Below, piece after piece: positions 17,948-25,253 of a DNA stretch of 34,169 bases. This stretch comes from an uncultured Opitutales bacterium (GTDB lineage: Bacteria; Verrucomicrobiota; Verrucomicrobiia; Opitutales; Intestinicryptomonadaceae): positions 1 to 34,169 of the forward strand of contig CALXOC010000198.1 in the NCBI GenBank assembly GCA_944389915.1, given 5' to 3'. Each line of letters opens with the position of its first letter. The stretch's first letter is position 1. The notes beneath the pieces are model-generated. The model ran no database searches. It saw only the letters and a program-made list of their open reading frames with translations, and had not been told where the DNA came from. A program made the position numbers and the translations under genes.

Positions 17948-18783
17948 TTTTTCCCGCCTACGATTTTTTTAAAATAGTCCTCAAGGCTCAGGCGCATATG
18001 CGCGGCTTCGGCTTTTACTCCGAGTCCCTTTGCAAATTCTGATATGTTGCGTATTTTTTCCGGGTCGCTCGTATTTAGGTCTAAGCGGACTTTCCCGCTT
18101 TCGTTTAAAAGTTCGCCGAGGCTGCCTTCGGCGGCAACGCGGCCGCGCAAAAGTATCGCCACTCTGGAGCACAATTTCTCTACCTCGTTCATCTGGTGCG
18201 AACACAGCAAGACAGTTTTGCCGCCGTCGCGCAGGCGGCGTATCATTTCCGCCATGTCGGAGGTCCCGACTGGATCGAGCCCAGAGGCGGGTTCGTCGAG
18301 TATGACGAGTTTTGGATTGTGCACTATCGCCTGCGCCAGTCCCGCGCGCTGGACCATTCCTTTTGAGTAGACAGACAAAGGCCTGTCCGCGGCGTCATCG
18401 AGCCCCGCCATATTTAAGGCTTTCATTGCGGCAGTTTTCGATTCTTTTGAAGACATGCCCGATAGTCGCGCATAGAAGCGCACAAGTTCAAATCCGCTTA
18501 AAAATTTATAGAAGTAGGGCGATTCCGGAAGATAGCCTATTTGGCGCTTTGTATTTATTGACACGGGATTTCCAAATATGGAGCACTCTCCCGCGCTTTT
18601 GCGCACAAGCCCCAGCAATATCTTTATAGTGGTGCTTTTTCCGGCCCCGTTCGGCCCTATGAGCCCGAACACCTCTCCGTCTTGGACGTCAAAACTAATG
18701 CCGTCGAGAGCCGCTACGGCTATGCCGCGAATGCCGTAGCGGTAAAACTTCCTTAAATTCAATGTGGATATTGCGGCTGTCAT
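17944..18783 (-). CDS. ABC transporter ATP-binding protein
   Basis: 279-residue ATPase. Motifs are Walker A GPNGAGKST (near 43-51), the signature YSKGMVQRAGLAQA, Walker B LVILDEPASGLDP and an H-loop His in LLCSHQMNEVEKLC. This is the ABC-2 export subclass (CcmA/NosF/GldA-like). A C-terminal region of about 60 residues (KVRLDLNTSDPEKIRNISEF onward) is the accessory domain common in this group. It follows acyP by 2 nt and overlaps the permease by 4 nt, making a compact operon acyP-ATPase-permease-TPR. Confidence 0.9.
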   Translation of the reverse strand: MTAAISTLNLRKFYRYGIRGIAVAALDGISFDVQDGEVFGLIGPNGAGKSTTIKILLGLVRKSAGECSIFGNPVSINTKRQIGYLPESPYFYKFLSGFELVRFYARLSGMSSKESKTAAMKALNMAGLDDAADRPLSVYSKGMVQRAGLAQAIVHNPKLVILDEPASGLDPVGTSDMAEMIRRLRDGGKTVLLCSHQMNEVEKLCSRVAILLRGRVAAEGSLGELLNESGKVRLDLNTSDPEKIRNISEFAKGLGVKAEAAHMRLSLEDYFKKIVGGKK

Positions 18784-18785
18784 AT

Positions 18786-19064
18786 TTAGCAGGCCTCTAT
18801 TTCAAAACCCTTCGCCGAAAAATTCCCAAAATCTTCGCGCTCCTGAACTTCCCTGATAAAATCGGCCATGACTTCCGCAAGCTTGTCGGTATAGGCTCTC
18901 ACCTCCGATTTCTCGCCTATGGCAACAAGGTGCACTCGGCCGTCGTCGAGATTCCTTACTGATCCGGAAACATCGTACCCCGAAGCCACGCTTCTGGCCT
19001 TGTAGCGAAATCCCACTCCCTGAACTCTGCCGGAGTACCAAATCTGCAATCGGTATTTTTCCAT
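18786..19064 (-). CDS. acyP: Acylphosphatase
   Basis: 92-residue acylphosphatase, which hydrolyses carboxyl-phosphate bonds of small molecules such as acetyl or 1,3-bisphosphoglycerate. The signature GRVQGVGFRYKAR carries the catalytic Arg20, and N38 in SVRNLDDGRV is the catalytic Asn. The length is standard for the family. It is the first gene of the operon with the ABC exporter; the two stop/start codons are 2 nt apart. A functional link to the transporter is not evident. No Shine-Dalgarno is visible before the ATG. Confidence 0.93.
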   Translation of the reverse strand: MEKYRLQIWYSGRVQGVGFRYKARSVASGYDVSGSVRNLDDGRVHLVAIGEKSEVRAYTDKLAEVMADFIREVQEREDFGNFSAKGFEIEAC

Positions 19065-19279
19065 AAAGGCATTGTTTTATAAATATCGATAATAGGCAAC
19101 TTATTTTTAGCTGATTATATTATGGCATCGCAAACTTTTTACCCTTTTTACAGCCGGAGGCAAAAAAAACATATACGCGTTGAAAAAAATCCGATTACAA
19201 TACAGAATACGTTTGAAATTTTGGAACATGGCGTTTTTATGTCTGTCAAAAAAACGAAAACCAATTCGATTAACAAAAG

Positions 19280-20008
19280 ATGAAAATATCAAAAACAATA
19301 ATATCAAGCATGGCGGCGGTTGCGGCTTTCGCTTCGGCAAGTTTTGCGCAAAGCGGCAGCGACTACATTAAAACTTTTGGAATGCACATGTACAACAGCG
19401 GCGGCTTTGCCGAGTTGAAGCTTACTCCCGCGGAGTTTGAAGCTTTCATTCAAGGCCTTAAAGACGCCTACGAGGGCAAAAAGCTTCCCGAAAACATGCA
19501 GGAATACGGGCCTAAAATGATGGAGTACCTCAATAAGCGCGTAGAGGCGAACATGGCTGAAAAGGCCAAGGAGTCTGCTGCAAAAGCTGCGGAATATTGG
19601 AAGGAACTCGAGAAAAAAGAAGGCCTGCAAAAGACCGCTTCCGGCCTCGCCTATGAAATAATAGAGAAAGGCTCCGACAAGATGCCGAAGGAAAATTCTG
19701 ACGTTGTAGTAAAATACACGGGCACTCTCATAGACGGAACGGTCTTCGACAGCACAGACAAACATGGCGGCCAACCAGTACCTTTTAACTTGTCCCAAGT
19801 TATACCGGGATTCCGCGAAGGCCTTCAAAAAATAGGCAAAGGCGGAAAAGCCCGCCTATATATTCCCAGCAAATTGGGCTATCAGAACCAGTCGGTTCCC
19901 GGCATTCCTCCGAATTCAACATTGATTTTCGACGTTGAGATGGTGGATGTTGATCCGCACGGCGATAAGGCTCCTGAAGCCCAAAAGACCGGTGCTGAAA
20001 AGAAATAA
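19280..20008 (+). CDS. Exported FKBP-type peptidyl-prolyl cis-trans isomerase
   Basis: 242-residue periplasmic or outer-surface PPIase of the FkpA/Mip type. A signal peptide (1-23, ending ASASFA) precedes a helical dimerisation domain (about 25-120, containing FEAFIQGLKDAYEGKKLP). The FKBP catalytic domain (about 130-235) shows VVVKYTGTLIDGTVFDST, the VIPGFREGLQKIGKGGKARLYIP loop and GYQNQSVPGIPPNSTLIFDVEMVDV. It helps fold exported proteins. The ATG follows a roughly 215-bp AT-rich gap and lacks a Shine-Dalgarno. A strong intrinsic terminator ends the unit at 20034-20065. Confidence 0.92.
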   Translation: MKISKTIISSMAAVAAFASASFAQSGSDYIKTFGMHMYNSGGFAELKLTPAEFEAFIQGLKDAYEGKKLPENMQEYGPKMMEYLNKRVEANMAEKAKESAAKAAEYWKELEKKEGLQKTASGLAYEIIEKGSDKMPKENSDVVVKYTGTLIDGTVFDSTDKHGGQPVPFNLSQVIPGFREGLQKIGKGGKARLYIPSKLGYQNQSVPGIPPNSTLIFDVEMVDVDPHGDKAPEAQKTGAEKK

Positions 20009-20033
20009 TTTTATTTTTTATAATTTGATACCG

Positions 20034-20065
20034 CGCTCCGGCAGAAAAACCGGGGCGTTTTTTTT
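20034..20065 (+). terminator. Rho-independent terminator after the FKBP gene
   Basis: Inverted repeat CGCTCCGG (20034-20041) and CCGGGGCG (20050-20057), an 8-bp stem with one T-G pair and loop CAGAAAAA, directly followed by eight T (20058-20065). It lies 26 bp after the FKBP stop codon. Confidence 0.88.
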
Positions 20066-20136
20066 GCTAATATTTGCCGCCACTTTTAACTTGACTTTGG
20101 CAGGAGCGCGAAAAGACTCGCCCAATACCATTTTTT

Positions 20137-20210
20137 CGGGCGATAGCGCAGTCTGGTAGCGCATCTGCTTTGGGAGCAGAGGGTCGCGAGTTCGAGTCTC
20201 GCTCGCCCGA
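20137..20210 (+). tRNA. tRNA-Pro (anticodon TGG)
   Basis: A 74-nt cloverleaf. The acceptor stem is CGGGCGA/TCGCCCG with discriminator A at 20210. The D-stem is GCGC/GCGC, and the anticodon stem TCTGC/GCAGA holds loop TTTGGGA with anticodon TGG. The T-stem is GCGAG/CTCGC with loop TTCGAGT. C1-G72 and A73 fit bacterial tRNA-Pro identity. The 3' CCA is not encoded (the next bases are T), so it is added post-transcriptionally. Confidence 0.96.
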
Positions 20211-20320
20211 TTTTTTACGCCTTTGGGCGTTGCGCAATTATTCGCTTTTAAGGCGCCTGTTAAAACGCGCACATTCCGGTTATTTGCGCGGACAGAACTT
20301 TTGCTGAAGCGACCGGCAAT

Positions 20321-21169
20321 TTATTGCGAGTTTATTTTTAAAATGTTTTTGACTGACTCCGAGGCGCATCGGTAGCCTTCGTCGTATAGGGCTTCGAGCG
20401 CGGCAATGTTTGTTGAGAGCCTGTCTATCTCTATCTTATTGCGGGGGCGTATGACTACAACTTCCCCTTTTTGCTCCAATTCGTCGACGAAATCCATAGA
20501 TGCGTTGTATAAGCCGGATTTGTCAGCCAAGGCTTTTCGAAGCTTTGGGTATTTTGCGTATACGAAGAAGGGTAGATGCTGAAACTCATCCCTTTTCCTG
20601 TATCCGCGATTGCGCGTTAAAATTAGAACGTTCTTTTTATAGCCGTCGGCTATGGCGCGGCGCAGCGGAATCGCATCGGATATCCCGCCGTCGAGCATTG
20701 GCACCCCGCCTACTTTCACAATGGGGCAGAGAAATGGCAGACTGCACGAGGCCCTGCATACGTCGAGCAGTCCGGGGAGCGTGGAAGGCTTTTCTATATA
20801 CTCAGGCGCTCCGTTTAGGCAGTTTGTAGCCACAAACACGAATCGGCCGCCATTCATATAGGTGTTGAAGTCGTATGGATATATTTTTAGAGGCAAGTCT
20901 CCGAAGAGAAATTTGTAATCCATTATGCATCTTTGCGACAACAAGTATCTGAGGCCTATATAGCGGTATTTCGCGAGGGCGTCGATGTCGCAAAATCTTC
21001 CCCTGCCGCGCTGTTTTGAGGCGAAGGACAAGCCGTTGGAAGCCCCTGCGGAAACTCCTATTATATATGGAAACTCAATAGAATTGTCGAGAAGGCAGTC
21101 CAATGCGCCGGAAGTGAATATGCCGCGCATTCCGCCTCCCTCCAAAACAAGGCCCAAGTTTAAAATCAT
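20321..21169 (-). CDS. Patatin-like phospholipase family protein
   Basis: 282-residue serine hydrolase of the patatin (RssA/YjjU-like) family. It carries the full catalytic set: oxyanion loop GGGMRG (11-16), nucleophile elbow GVSAG with Ser40, and the catalytic Asp160 in DGG. The N-terminus MILNLGLVLEGGG matches the family directly. No signal peptide is seen, so it is probably cytoplasmic or peripheral on the inner membrane, acting on phospholipid or lysophospholipid esters. It is divergent from the HMGL-like aldolase gene across about 60 bp. The substrate is unknown. Confidence 0.88.
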   Translation of the reverse strand: MILNLGLVLEGGGMRGIFTSGALDCLLDNSIEFPYIIGVSAGASNGLSFASKQRGRGRFCDIDALAKYRYIGLRYLLSQRCIMDYKFLFGDLPLKIYPYDFNTYMNGGRFVFVATNCLNGAPEYIEKPSTLPGLLDVCRASCSLPFLCPIVKVGGVPMLDGGISDAIPLRRAIADGYKKNVLILTRNRGYRKRDEFQHLPFFVYAKYPKLRKALADKSGLYNASMDFVDELEQKGEVVVIRPRNKIEIDRLSTNIAALEALYDEGYRCASESVKNILKINSQ

Positions 21170-21229
21170 ACTATAAGTGTTGCAAAGCGGCGTAAAATCT
21201 CAACCCTTTACTGGTAAAAATCAGGCAAT

Positions 21230-22195
21230 ATGCTAATGGAGCATAAATTCCCACCGAGAAAATTTTCCGCCAAAATATTGGACTGCACAATTCGCGACGG
21301 CGGCATAGTCAGCGCCAGCCGCTTTGAGCCGGAGTTTGTGCGGGCTCTTTACTCCGCTTTGTCAAATGCTGGGGTTGACATTATTGAGATGGGCTACAAA
21401 AACAGCCCGAACATCTTGTCTCCGGCGCAATACGGCCCGTGGCGCTTTTGCCCGGAGGAGCTGCTCAAAGACACTTTGCGGGATTGCGGAAATGGGATAA
21501 AAATATCGCTCATGGTGGATATAGGCAAATGCAACATTTCCGAAATTCCCCCGAAAGACAAGAGCGTTGTTGACATAATGCGCTGCGCGTTTTACTGCTG
21601 GCAGATTCGCGATGCGCTCGAAACGGCGGGCGCGCTTTCCGAGCTTGGTTACGAGACTGCTCTTTGCATGATGGCTTCGTCGACGATTTCCGACGAAGAA
21701 ATAACCCGGGCGCTCGATAAATTTTCCGACAGCTCTGCCGACATAGTATATTTGATGGACAGTTACGGGGCTTTGTCCCCTTCTGAAATGTTGCGGTTGC
21801 TGCGCAAATACCGCAAGGCAATGGCGTCTTGCGGCAAGAAGACGGGAGTGCATTTCCATAACAACTTGCAGTTGGCTTTTGCAAATTGCATAAGCGCGGC
21901 CATGGAGGGGGTCGACTATATAGACTCCACTCTCGACGGCTTCGGGAAAGGGGCGGGAAACTGTCCAACGGAAATGTTGGTGTGGTTTCTTCGCGGGCGG
22001 GAGTATGTGCGACCTCTCTTGGAAGCGGCGCAAAACTACATGGAGCCCATGCGCGCAAGATTCAAATGGGGGAACTCCCTTCCTTTGCTCTTGACCGCAT
22101 TGGCAAATGTAAATCCGCGCGAAGCCTCAAATTGCAATGGCAACAATTGCGCTGCGGACTTCTTCGACAGGCTCGATTCCGGAAAAGTGCTTTAA
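21230..22195 (+). CDS. HMGL-like (DRE-TIM) aldolase/lyase family protein
   Basis: 321-residue TIM-barrel protein of the HMG-CoA lyase / 4-hydroxy-2-oxovalerate aldolase superfamily. Motifs are LDCTIRDGG (17-25, the DRE-type metal/catalytic loop), VHFHNNLQLA (metal-binding His pair, H208 and H210) and DSTLDGFGKGAGNCPTEML. It should catalyse cleavage or formation of a C-C bond next to a keto group using a divalent metal. The family also occurs in cell-surface polysaccharide and sugar-acid pathways, and no neighbour identifies the substrate. The start is ATG 21230 or ATG 21236. It is followed by the 459-bp non-coding gap. Confidence 0.8.
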   Translation: MLMEHKFPPRKFSAKILDCTIRDGGIVSASRFEPEFVRALYSALSNAGVDIIEMGYKNSPNILSPAQYGPWRFCPEELLKDTLRDCGNGIKISLMVDIGKCNISEIPPKDKSVVDIMRCAFYCWQIRDALETAGALSELGYETALCMMASSTISDEEITRALDKFSDSSADIVYLMDSYGALSPSEMLRLLRKYRKAMASCGKKTGVHFHNNLQLAFANCISAAMEGVDYIDSTLDGFGKGAGNCPTEMLVWFLRGREYVRPLLEAAQNYMEPMRARFKWGNSLPLLLTALANVNPREASNCNGNNCAADFFDRLDSGKVL

Positions 22196-22508
22196 AAGCT
22201 CATTTTTCAATGCTTTTTAAGGGCTTTTGATGCAAGAAAATCGAATTTTGCAATCCAATCTCCGGATTTTTTAAGGCGCATTTTGTTTAAATCGGATTCG
22301 CACTTATATTAAGGCGTTTTGAATGCGCCATAAGTTTGGACTATTTTGCTTTGCAATATTATAATAATGGTGGAAAATTAGTATTTTGAAACGTTATTTT
22401 AATCTTGAAATACCTTAATTCGGCTTTAAAAGTGTTATCAGATGAATTAAAAGAACTTTGACTTATTGGGAAGGCGTCGGGGGTCGTAAAAATTTTTTTT
22501 AAAAATAA

Positions 22509-22539
22509 TTGACTTTTAAAATATAATTTTAGATATAAA
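22509..22539 (+). promoter_or_regulatory. Putative promoter of the dhaK operon
   Basis: TTGACT (22509-22514) could be a -35 element, with TATAAA (22534-22539) or ATATAA (22533-22538) as the -10 at 18-19 bp spacing. A TATAAT at 22522-22527 is a competing -10. The AT-rich context makes chance matches likely. Confidence 0.35.
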
Positions 22540-22548
22540 TCATAAAAT

Positions 22549-22560
22549 GTATACTTATAC
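22549..22560. promoter_or_regulatory. Inverted repeat, candidate operator upstream of dhaK
   Basis: GTATACTTATAC is a perfect 5-bp inverted repeat with a 2-bp centre, located just past the putative -10. Its position would suit a repressor site. The regulator is unknown; the IclR encoded at 31823-32620 is a candidate only by proximity. Confidence 0.3.
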
Positions 22561-22654
22561 TTCCATCCACGCCCATATCCGATAAAGCCGATGGGTTTTG
22601 GTCTGTGTAATATATAGATACCGCTCTTAGCGATTTAAAGGCAAAGGAATAAGC

Positions 22655-23659
22655 ATGAAAATGAAGAAGTTTATAAACAATCCGGAAAATCTGACCCAGG
22701 AGTTGTTGGAGGGAATGGCTGCGGCATATCCTGAAAAGATACGTTTGGAAGAGGGGAAAATAGTAGTGAGGGCAAATCCGAAAAGCGCGGACAAAGTTGC
22801 GCTAATTACGCTTGGAGGATCCGGCCATGAGCCCGCGCTTAGCGGATTCGTCGGGCTCGGCATGCTCGATGCGAGCGTTGTGGGAGATATTTTTGCGGCT
22901 CCGAATGCGGTGTCGCTTCTGGCGGCCCTTCGCAAATTTAAGCGCGAGGCCGGGATACTTCTAATTGTTTTAAACCATGCCGGGGACGTTATGAGCGCAA
23001 ACATGGCCGTAAAGATGGCGGAGCGCGAAGGCATAAAGCTAAGAACTTTGCTTGTGTGCGACGACATAAGCGCCGGTTTGGACGCTCCCATGTCGGATAG
23101 GCGCGGCCTTGCGGGCTGCATACCGGTAATAAAAGTTGCGGGCGCGGCAGCGGAAAGCGGAGCGGGCATAGACGAGGTTTATGAAATAGCGGAGCGCTTC
23201 TCGCGCAGGGTGGCGACTCTCGCCGTTGCGATGAGGGGTTGCACCCATCCTCAGAACGGATTGCCCATTAGCGAGCTCGCAGACGACGAAATGGAAATTG
23301 GAATGGGCCAGCATGGCGAAGGCGGCGGGGGCAGGGGAAAGATACTGTCGGCCGACGACACCGCAAAGGCGATGTTTGAAAATCTCGCGAAGGCTCTTTG
23401 CTTAAAGGCTGGCGATAAAGTCTTTGCCATATTGAACGGTGTTGGAGCAACAACTCCCATGGAGCTGTCCATCGTTTTTAGAGCCGTAACAAAGTTGGCC
23501 GCCGAACGCGGGGCTGAAGTTGTAGGCGGAATAATAGACGAGATATTGACAGTGCAGGAGATGGCGGGCTTTCAGATGATACTTTGCGTTGTGGACGACG
23601 AAATTTTGAAACTTCTGCGCGCAAAGTCGGACGCTCCGTATTGGACTTGCATAGGTTAA
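22655..23659 (+). CDS. dhaK: Dihydroxyacetone kinase, DhaK subunit
   Basis: 334-residue substrate-binding subunit of a DhaK-type kinase. H220 in GMGQHGEGGGG matches the His that binds the ketose covalently, and H58 (GGSGHEP) and D111 (NHAGDVMSANMA) match the catalytic pair. AAAGGAA (22643-22649) provides a Shine-Dalgarno for ATG 22655. dhaL follows after 3 nt. No DhaM-type PTS phosphoryl donor is nearby, so the phosphoryl source may be ATP bound to DhaL, or a DhaM encoded elsewhere. Members of this family also phosphorylate tetruloses and other ketoses, so the substrate here is open. ATA is the dominant Ile codon (17 ATA, 6 ATT, 1 ATC by my reading). Confidence 0.9.
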   Translation: MKMKKFINNPENLTQELLEGMAAAYPEKIRLEEGKIVVRANPKSADKVALITLGGSGHEPALSGFVGLGMLDASVVGDIFAAPNAVSLLAALRKFKREAGILLIVLNHAGDVMSANMAVKMAEREGIKLRTLLVCDDISAGLDAPMSDRRGLAGCIPVIKVAGAAAESGAGIDEVYEIAERFSRRVATLAVAMRGCTHPQNGLPISELADDEMEIGMGQHGEGGGGRGKILSADDTAKAMFENLAKALCLKAGDKVFAILNGVGATTPMELSIVFRAVTKLAAERGAEVVGGIIDEILTVQEMAGFQMILCVVDDEILKLLRAKSDAPYWTCIG

Positions 23660-23662
23660 ATT

Positions 23663-24280
23663 ATGAACTTAACTCTGGAAAATCTAAAGAGCATGTTTGA
23701 ATCCGCCTCATGCGGCGTTGCCGCGCGTGAGAGGGAGCTGTCGGAGCTCGACTCCGTTTGCGGAGACGGAGACCACGGCTCTGCAATAACTGGGGCGATG
23801 AGGGCGGCAAGCGCCGCGGTTGCCGGAGCGTCGGATATAAAGGGTGCATTTTTTGAGGCTGGGTTTGCGGCAATGTCGCACTCAAACGGTTCCACGAGCA
23901 CTCTTCTCGGCTCTTTCTTTATGGGAATTTCCGACGGAATTGAGGCGGGAGCCGGGCAGCTTGGAGCCGCCGAATTGGCGCGCGCGTTCAAATCCGGTTT
24001 AGAGGGTATACGCGCAAACACAAAGGCGGATATTGGAGACAAAACATTGATGGACGCCCTAATTCCCGCGGTGGGTGCGATGTCGGGGAGGCCTTCGGTT
24101 GCGGAAGCCCTCTCAGCCGCGGCAAAGGCCGCGAAAGATGGCGCCGACAGCACGGCCGGCTTGCGCGCAAAATTCGGGAGGGCGCGCAATCTCGGGGAGA
24201 AATCCATAGGTTCGCTAGATGCCGGAGCGGTGTCCATGTCGATAATTTTTGCGGAATTTGCGAAGGCTTTCGGCAAATGA
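23663..24280 (+). CDS. dhaL: Dihydroxyacetone kinase, DhaL (nucleotide-binding) subunit
   Basis: 205-residue helical-barrel subunit that holds the nucleotide and transfers phosphate to the ketose on DhaK. The metal/nucleotide-binding acids are in LDSVCGDGDHG (D30, D35, D37). The GSTSTLLGSFF segment, GDKTLMDALIP and GRARNLGEKSIGSLDAGA complete the DhaL signature. It starts 3 nt after dhaK and precedes the LsrF-like gene by 54 bp in one transcriptional unit. The length is typical. Confidence 0.9.
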   Translation: MNLTLENLKSMFESASCGVAARERELSELDSVCGDGDHGSAITGAMRAASAAVAGASDIKGAFFEAGFAAMSHSNGSTSTLLGSFFMGISDGIEAGAGQLGAAELARAFKSGLEGIRANTKADIGDKTLMDALIPAVGAMSGRPSVAEALSAAAKAAKDGADSTAGLRAKFGRARNLGEKSIGSLDAGAVSMSIIFAEFAKAFGK

Positions 24281-24334
24281 AGTCCGGAGAATAAACAGAA
24301 AGCATAAAAGTCAATAAGAGCAAGGGTAGAGAAA

Positions 24335-25210
24335 ATGGCAGACGCGGAAGGAAACATAGAGGCTAAAAATTACGGAATAGGAATAGAGCCGGAGCGAGGG
24401 AACTTTTTTTTGAAGGGCTGTTCGAATCTCGATTGGGGCGTAAAGTATAGGCTTGGGCGCATATTCAATCCCAAGAGCGGCAACACGGTCATGCTGGCAT
24501 TCGACCACGGATATATAATGGGGCCGACAAGCGGCCTCGAGCGGGTGGATCTGAGCATAGTCCCGTTGCTCGAATTCGCAGACTGCATAATGTGCACGCG
24601 CGGAATGCTTAGAAGTTCCATACCTGCGGAATGCGGCAAGCCTCTTGCACTGCGTTTTAGCGCGGGCTCAACAATATTGACGGAACTCAACGACGAATGC
24701 CTCGCCGCCATAGAGGACGCAATAAAATTGGACGCGTGCGCGCTTGCTCCCATGGTTGCAATAGGGGGTGAATTTGAGGCAAAAACCGTAAAAAATCTTG
24801 CGCGTTGCGCAGATTTTACCGCAAAATATTCGATACCCACGCTCGGCGTTACGGCGGTAGGCAAAAACCTTTCGCGCGATTCCCGCTATTTGGGCTTAGC
24901 CACGCGGGTGTGCGCAGAAAACGGCGCCACATTTGTAAAGACCTATTATTGCGATGAGGGTTTTGAAAAGGTTGTGGCAGCCTGCCCGGTCCCTATAGTG
25001 ATAGCGGGGGGAAAAAAGCTTCCCGAAGCCGAAGCGCTTGAGCTCGCATACAAGGCGATATCGAGCGGGGCGAGAGGCGTTGACATGGGGCGCAACATAT
25101 TTCAAAGCGAATGTCCGAAAGCGATGATACAGGCCGTCAGGGGGGTTGTTCATGAAGGCATGAAGCCGGCCGAAGCCATGGAATTGTACCGCGACATAGC
25201 AAAGAATTAG
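24335..25210 (+). CDS. LsrF-like class I aldolase/thiolase
   Basis: 291-residue TIM-barrel enzyme closely resembling E. coli LsrF, the thiolase that splits 3-hydroxy-5-phosphonooxypentane-2,4-dione in AI-2 breakdown. Shared blocks include LKGCSNLDWG, MLAFDHGYIMGPTSGLER (51-70), CTRGMLRSS, the catalytic Lys202 in VKTYYCDEGFE, PVPIVIAGGKKLP and GVDMGRNIFQSE. The family also includes fructose-bisphosphate-type and other Schiff-base aldolases. No LsrK, LsrR, LsrG or Lsr transporter is in the window. Its place directly after dhaKL suggests that it cleaves the phosphorylated ketose made by that kinase. Family call strong, substrate unknown. Confidence 0.87.
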   Translation: MADAEGNIEAKNYGIGIEPERGNFFLKGCSNLDWGVKYRLGRIFNPKSGNTVMLAFDHGYIMGPTSGLERVDLSIVPLLEFADCIMCTRGMLRSSIPAECGKPLALRFSAGSTILTELNDECLAAIEDAIKLDACALAPMVAIGGEFEAKTVKNLARCADFTAKYSIPTLGVTAVGKNLSRDSRYLGLATRVCAENGATFVKTYYCDEGFEKVVAACPVPIVIAGGKKLPEAEALELAYKAISSGARGVDMGRNIFQSECPKAMIQAVRGVVHEGMKPAEAMELYRDIAKN

Positions 25211-25253
25211 GCGCCTGGTATTTTGCGCAAGGGAAATTAACGGAGGAATGTAT

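Larger units (their letters stand above)
22196..22654 (+). other. 459-bp AT-rich non-coding region upstream of dhaK
   Basis: No ORF with coding character is visible on either strand. The segment becomes strongly AT-rich from about 22440 to 22560. It holds a run of T followed by A (around 22491-22505), a putative promoter (22509-22539), an inverted repeat (22549-22560) and a leader of about 90 nt before the dhaK ATG. CCCAT and ATGGG within 22572-22596 could form a hairpin in that leader. It looks like a regulated promoter region rather than a decayed gene. Confidence 0.6.

Noticed and set aside
20137-20210. tRNA gene as an integration site for a genomic island
   Set aside because: I see no partial duplication of the tRNA 3' end downstream in the window and no integrase beside it.
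20217-20230. Terminator hairpin after tRNA-Pro
   Set aside because: ACGCC/GGCGT forms a short stem but the T run precedes it on the plus strand, so the orientation is wrong for an intrinsic terminator.
24335-25210. Complete AI-2 (Lsr) quorum-signal processing operon
   Set aside because: Only the LsrF-like enzyme is present; LsrK, LsrR, LsrG and the LsrABCD importer are missing nearby.
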